Of a DNA stretch of 64,000 bases, positions 60,422-64,000 are shown in pieces (the first letter of the stretch is position 1; each line of letters starts with the position of its first letter). This DNA is from Peptoniphilus ovalis (lineage in GTDB: Bacteria > Bacillota > Clostridia > Tissierellales > Peptoniphilaceae). Location of the stretch: contig NZ_JAHLQO010000004.1 of assembly GCF_018919265.1 (NCBI RefSeq), positions 124,001-188,000 of the forward strand, written 5' to 3'. The translations under genes and the position numbers were made by a program. Below the pieces are notes generated by a model. It saw only the letters and a program-made list of their open reading frames with translations. It was not told the origin of the DNA and did not search any database.

Positions 60422-62506
60422 TTATAGCGTAATATCTTGAAGATAAAAGTCTTGGTCTATGAAAGTAAAGTTAGTTACAAGTGTAGGTGCAATTCCGTAT
60501 CTGATGTTTACTTTATCTCTGTGTTTAGTGATAGTTACATCTTTATAAGCTACGATAATACCTTCCTTAATACCATCTTTTAGTAGTGTTAAGACTTTAT
60601 TTCTAGCACTTTCTAATACTCCAAATGGTGTAAGTTTACCAGTTAGCATCTTTCCTAGTTCTTTTCTAATTCTCTTAGAGAATATATCTGCTATTGCTCC
60701 AGTAGAACGTTCTGTTAGTAGTGGGTCGTCATATTCTGTGAATGTAGTATAGTCCCATACTAACTTAGGATAGAATGTTTTGTGGTCGTAATCTGATACT
60801 ATTTGTTGGAAAAACATTACGCCATTGTTGATAAGCCTTTTAACTTCTAGGTCTGAATATTCGAATTCAGGTCTAATACCTTTATAAGTGTCTGCTGTAG
60901 CACTTTCTGCCTTTAAAAAGGCTGCTCTTCCAGCGTGTTGAGCCGCAATAATATAAGCAGGATATAGCTTGATTTCTCCGTTTTCGTCATAATCATACAT
61001 ACCTTGTCCCATATATTGAACTCTTGCATCTCTTAATTTTTTAGCGTTTTGAATTGCTCCACCAGCTGTTATTCCTTTACCTAGTCCGCATACCATTCTA
61101 CGTTCTTTACCTTTAGTTTTACTCATTTGTAAGCAATGTTCTTTTACCTCTGCAATGATTGACATATCAGTAGTTAAAGGTACGATATAGTCAATATCAT
61201 AGTTAGATAATAGGTCTAAGAATTTTACATAAGAAGAACTAGAAGTCCCTTCATCTCCACCATTTAGTGGTGTAAATGGATAGTTTTTATAGTTAGATAC
61301 TTCTTTATTAACTATTTCTGCTTCCACATAATTTGATTGGAATCTTAAAGTCTTTGTAAGGTCTCTAAGAATAGCTGTAATAGGTTTTTCTTCTTTGATA
61401 TTTTCTTTTTCATAGAAGTCTAAGTCGTTTACTGTTAATTCTGAATTAGCTGAATCAACCATTTCAGTTTCATAGTTTTCGAAAGACTTAATATATTCAC
61501 TAAGTGATTTTAAGGACTTGAATCTAGTTGCATCTAAATCAATATCTAAATCAACTATAGCTGTTGCTTCATCTTTTCCAATATAAGTTTGTAGTTTGAT
61601 TGAATCCCCTTTACCATTAGCTGTAATACTCATAGCTGCGTATTGTTCTTTACCAGTATATTTGATAGAGAAGCAACCACCTAGATTGTCGAAAGTTTCG
61701 TATTCGTCCCTTTTGCCTTCGTAAACAACTAATCTTTTAGTGCCTTCTGATGTACCATCTTCTAATTTGTGAGAAATCAAGTTTGTTTCTTCCCCATAAT
61801 CCTTAGAAGTGATAGTATAAACGAATTCACTTTCTGTTACTGGTGCTGTACAAGGAATTAGGAACGTATCGCCTTTGTTGTATTTGCCTTGTTCAAATGT
61901 TATAGTTACTCCATCTTCTAACTCTTTGTTAGTAGCGTTTTGAGTGTCATTTAATGCAAGGTTATCTTTTGATTTATATTGTTCATCAGTAGCTAACTTA
62001 TAGTTAAATGTACAATTTTCAAGGTCATTTAAGCCTTCACTTGTTATAACTACTTTATATGTTTTATTTTCAGTTCCAGTATAAGTTCCACCTACAGTTA
62101 GTTTTCCAGTTGTATTTGCATGTACTGTTTTAACAACTTCACCAACTTTAGCTGGTACTTCCTTAGTTTGATAGATTTCTGTTGAGCCTTGCTTAGCGTT
62201 ATTTGCTCTAATAGCAAAGATTAAATCTGCTCCGCCTAATTCTACGCCAACTTTAGTTTCAGTTACTGGGTTATATGCTCTTAAGCATGCATCTAATAGG
62301 TCTCCACCTTTTAGAATCTCTTTAGCATCTTCTGGGTCTTCTAAAAACATTATTTGTCCCGGAATACCACCTTTAGAATCTCCAATAATGGCGATGTTTT
62401 GTGCACCGTTTACGTTGTCATCTCTTAAGTGAGATGTTACGTGAGTATAAACATCAGGTATTGAATAATGGTTTCCGTGGAACTTATAACCTTTTCTATA
62501 TGCCAT
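60422..62506 (-). CDS. Contractile tail sheath protein
   Basis: This 694-residue protein has N-terminal sheath pattern ..IPDVYTHVTSHLRDDN..AQNIAIIGDSKGGIPGQIMFL and C-terminal ..PLLTERSTGAIADIFSKRIRKEL..MLTGKLTPFGV; AALHAGRAAFLKAESATADTYK-like central segments are typical. The length is greater than that of short sheaths (~480), with an extra beta-rich insert at about 115-260. Its presence proves a contractile-tail phage. The GTGGAGGG ribosome site is strong. Confidence 0.92.
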   Translation of the reverse strand: MAYRKGYKFHGNHYSIPDVYTHVTSHLRDDNVNGAQNIAIIGDSKGGIPGQIMFLEDPEDAKEILKGGDLLDACLRAYNPVTETKVGVELGGADLIFAIRANNAKQGSTEIYQTKEVPAKVGEVVKTVHANTTGKLTVGGTYTGTENKTYKVVITSEGLNDLENCTFNYKLATDEQYKSKDNLALNDTQNATNKELEDGVTITFEQGKYNKGDTFLIPCTAPVTESEFVYTITSKDYGEETNLISHKLEDGTSEGTKRLVVYEGKRDEYETFDNLGGCFSIKYTGKEQYAAMSITANGKGDSIKLQTYIGKDEATAIVDLDIDLDATRFKSLKSLSEYIKSFENYETEMVDSANSELTVNDLDFYEKENIKEEKPITAILRDLTKTLRFQSNYVEAEIVNKEVSNYKNYPFTPLNGGDEGTSSSSYVKFLDLLSNYDIDYIVPLTTDMSIIAEVKEHCLQMSKTKGKERRMVCGLGKGITAGGAIQNAKKLRDARVQYMGQGMYDYDENGEIKLYPAYIIAAQHAGRAAFLKAESATADTYKGIRPEFEYSDLEVKRLINNGVMFFQQIVSDYDHKTFYPKLVWDYTTFTEYDDPLLTERSTGAIADIFSKRIRKELGKMLTGKLTPFGVLESARNKVLTLLKDGIKEGIIVAYKDVTITKHRDKVNIRYGIAPTLVTNFTFIDQDFYLQDITL

Positions 62507-62520
62507 TTTTTCCCTCCACT

Positions 62521-62754
62521 TTAAATATTTTCTTCAAATTGTCTGACTATCTTTAACCACTCTTCCCTAGGCTTATATATATCTTGGTCTAGTTCCATTT
62601 TTAATCTAGCCTTATACTCTGCCCTAAGTGGATAAGTCGTAAAAAATTCATTGAAAGAAATAAGCTTTTTGCTCTTTTCAACTTTAGGCTCTTCTTTCTT
62701 TGTCTCTTTTACAGTAGGTCTAGTGACCTTTTTCTTATTTTCTTTATTCTCCAT
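62521..62754 (-). CDS. Small phage protein before sheath gene
   Basis: The product is 77 residues, very Lys/Glu-rich at the N-terminus, then LISFNEFFTTYPLRAEYKARL, which is like short neck/tail-joint proteins that come just before the sheath gene. It overlaps the 230-residue gene by 11 bp. Function unknown. Confidence 0.6.
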   Translation of the reverse strand: MENKENKKKVTRPTVKETKKEEPKVEKSKKLISFNEFFTTYPLRAEYKARLKMELDQDIYKPREEWLKIVRQFEENI

Positions 62755-63436
62755 TGTCTACTCCCTCATAGAATCCATGAGACTTAATATCTAAATCATC
62801 AATAGTAGTCTTATAATCGAATTGGTCGTCTTCTTTGCCAATCAGTAAATCTCCTACGTGGTAGCTTGCTGTATATTCGCATGAAATTGTGAGTGCTTTT
62901 CTATAAATAAAAATAGGCAAGTAATCCGGTACTGGTTCTAAGTCTCCACCACTTAGGGTAGGTAATAGAATTCCCTTCTTTACTAGCCTTGTCTTTGCTC
63001 TTAAAAAACAGTATTTAGCTATTGCGTATAATAAGCTTGCCATCACTGCATTGTCCGACCATATCTCTACTCTTATTTGAGCGTTTAGTTGAATATTCTC
63101 TTGTATATACTTTGAGCCTTCCTCTTCGTCCCATTCTAGGTAGTTTTCTTGACCTAAGAATTGTTCAGTATATCTTTCATCAATTCCATCTCCTATTCCG
63201 TAAGGTGTTTCATCTTCTCCTGCTATCATTACGATGAAACAAGGTATCTTATTTTCTTCTCTAGGAAATCCACTTAATACGGGAATATTAGTATTGTTTA
63301 GTATATACTGAATATCTTCTAGGTGTTTTTGAGGTATCATTGAGAAATATCTTTCTACCTTATCAGAATTGGCTCTTAGATACTCAATTCCCTCTTTCAT
63401 TAAGTCTTTTATTAATAAGTCTAATACTGGTATCAT
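62744..63436 (-). CDS. Tail completion/terminator-type protein
   Basis: This 230-residue protein has IPCFIVMIAGEDETPYGIGD and NAQIRVEIWSDNAVMASLLYAIAKYCFLRAK, which fit the tail-terminator (gpU/gp15-type) layout: a beta-rich protein with a helix near the middle that caps the tube. It is 1 bp from the HK97-gp10-like gene and before the sheath. Confidence 0.6.
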   Translation of the reverse strand: MIPVLDLLIKDLMKEGIEYLRANSDKVERYFSMIPQKHLEDIQYILNNTNIPVLSGFPREENKIPCFIVMIAGEDETPYGIGDGIDERYTEQFLGQENYLEWDEEEGSKYIQENIQLNAQIRVEIWSDNAVMASLLYAIAKYCFLRAKTRLVKKGILLPTLSGGDLEPVPDYLPIFIYRKALTISCEYTASYHVGDLLIGKEDDQFDYKTTIDDLDIKSHGFYEGVDNGE

Positions 63437-64000
63437 TTAATCACCTAATGCATCAAAAAAGGCTTTTTCGGCGTTCTTTTTGACTTCTTCAATAGCATGT
63501 AGTCCTTTATATCCTGGGTGGATAAATGCTCTAGGGTCTGATGCACTTCCAACTCTTCTAAAAGTCATATAATAACCTCTAGTTGAGCTCTCGTAATTCT
63601 TTACCACTCTTCTAAGTCCATCATATTTAGAGTTCTTCCACCTATAGCCTGTTTTTGAAGTCTGTGGGCCAAATCCTAAGTCTCTAACAATAGCTTCTCT
63701 TAATACTCCACCATTTCTAAGCTTTCTTGCTGCTTTAAGAATTTTACTAGGCATAACATTTGTTGTTCCACTTGTATAGTGCCTAAAGGGTATTGTTAAA
63801 TACCATCTTCCGTTTTTTCCTTTTCTTTTCTTGGTAGATTTAGAGAAATTCATTTTCATATCAAAACTAGTAAATCCAGTTTCAATCATTACCGGGAATG
63901 TTCCTCTAAGCTCTATATAGCCGCTATTTGTATCTTCTACATAAACATCAGATATTGCCCTAATATACTGTTCTCTTGAGGATTTTAAGCCTTTTTGTGC
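63437..64000 (-). CDS. HK97 gp10-like neck/tail protein (5' end outside window)
   Basis: The ATG at 63889 has no ribosome site, and the frame is open upstream to the window edge (AQKGLKSSREQYIRAISDVYV...). So the start lies outside the window; at least 187 residues are seen. The pattern of 'KGLKSSREQYI...I' then a Lys-rich beta segment and HPGYKGLHAIEEVKKNAEKAF at the end is that of HK97 gp10/virion-neck proteins, which join head and tail. Confidence 0.65.
   Translation of the reverse strand, partial: AQKGLKSSREQYIRAISDVYVEDTNSGYIELRGTFPVMIETGFTSFDMKMNFSKSTKKRKGKNGRWYLTIPFRHYTSGTTNVMPSKILKAARKLRNGGVLREAIVRDLGFGPQTSKTGYRWKNSKYDGLRRVVKNYESSTRGYYMTFRRVGSASDPRAFIHPGYKGLHAIEEVKKNAEKAFFDALGD

Larger units (their letters stand above)
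23718..64000. mobile_element. Contractile-tailed prophage (right end outside window)
   Basis: From here to the right edge nearly all genes are phage-type. In late transcription order (right to left) they are neck/tail completion, sheath, tube, tail chaperones, tape measure, hub, spike, gp25-like wedge, baseplate J, tail I-like, fibres, amidase and holin, then accessory operons. The left end is bounded by a terminator, a tRNA-like 3' remnant and tandem repeats. No integrase, repressor, terminase or capsid gene is in view, so these must lie to the right or be lost. All tail genes look intact, so the element may be functional. Confidence 0.9.

Noticed and set aside
63437-63889. Complete 150-residue gene starting at 63889
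   Set aside because: The frame continues to the window edge with matching gp10-like sequence, and there is no ribosome site at 63889; it is a partial gene.
1-64000. CRISPR arrays, rRNA, complete tRNA genes, insertion sequences
   Set aside because: None was seen by reading both strands; there are no regularly spaced repeats, no transposase frames and no cloverleaf, only the tRNA 3'-end remnant.

Overview
The window is AT-rich DNA from a low-GC Gram-positive anaerobe. The gene set (NEAT-domain haem uptake, PotABCD with an XRE-cupin regulator, ThiI paired with a NifS-like desulfurase, no respiratory genes in view) and the codon use suggest a Peptoniphilaceae/Tissierellia-type coccus (Peptoniphilus, Anaerococcus, Finegoldia group). 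The genus cannot be fixed without a search.

Host chromosome, 1 to about 23.7 kb. At the left edge is the N-terminal part of a secreted protein. A six-gene minus-strand haem/iron operon follows (NEAT protein, Shp-like protein, lipoprotein receptor, FecCD-type permease, ATPase, flavodoxin), with a Fur-like box next to the -10 of its promoter. Next is a DUF454 protein, a CydD/CydC-like heterodimeric ABC exporter and a divergent DtxR-like regulator, behind a cluster of TGATAA half-sites. After an orphan membrane protein come regulator-potA-potB-potC-potD, a DUF1624 acyltransferase and an M24 peptidase (plus strand), then nifS-like/thiI/lemA/TPM (minus) and an RNase H-like protein (plus).

Prophage, about 23.72 kb to beyond the right edge. 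It starts at a 19-bp sequence resembling the 3' end of a tRNA, next to tandem 11-mers, which looks like an attachment site. Late genes run right to left: neck/tail completion, sheath, tube, frameshifted tail chaperones, tape measure with a muramidase-like domain, a hub with two peptidase domains, an inserted two-gene moron, spike, gp25-like wedge with LysM, baseplate J, tail I-like, a large DUF4815 fibre, then a string of small fibre/receptor-type genes, amidase and holin. It is therefore a contractile-tailed (myovirus) prophage. Head genes and integrase are not in the window. Beyond the lysis genes (35.0 to 23.9 kb) lies an accessory region of short operons.

The most unusual features are: (1) three poly-G tracts (G8, G10, G8) inside the first 25 codons of three nearby fibre-type genes, where every one-base slip gives a stop within about 25 codons, together with a 92% identical 87-bp 5' module shared by two of them. 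This looks like a phase-variable, recombining phage receptor cassette. (2) Five promoters in the accessory region that share one dyad (TACGC/TACTC-TAA-GCGTA/GAGTA) in the -35/-10 spacer, with matched changes in both arms, which implies one phage-specific regulator. (3) A probable -1 frameshift (A AAA AAC before TAA) joining the SLH-containing amidase to an otherwise startless phosphodiester-glycosidase domain. (4) A GNAT-like protein and small partner inserted among tail genes and closed by a bidirectional terminator. (5) A coupled operon with a SNF2 helicase, an IbrA/IbrB-like pair and a DNA methyltransferase.
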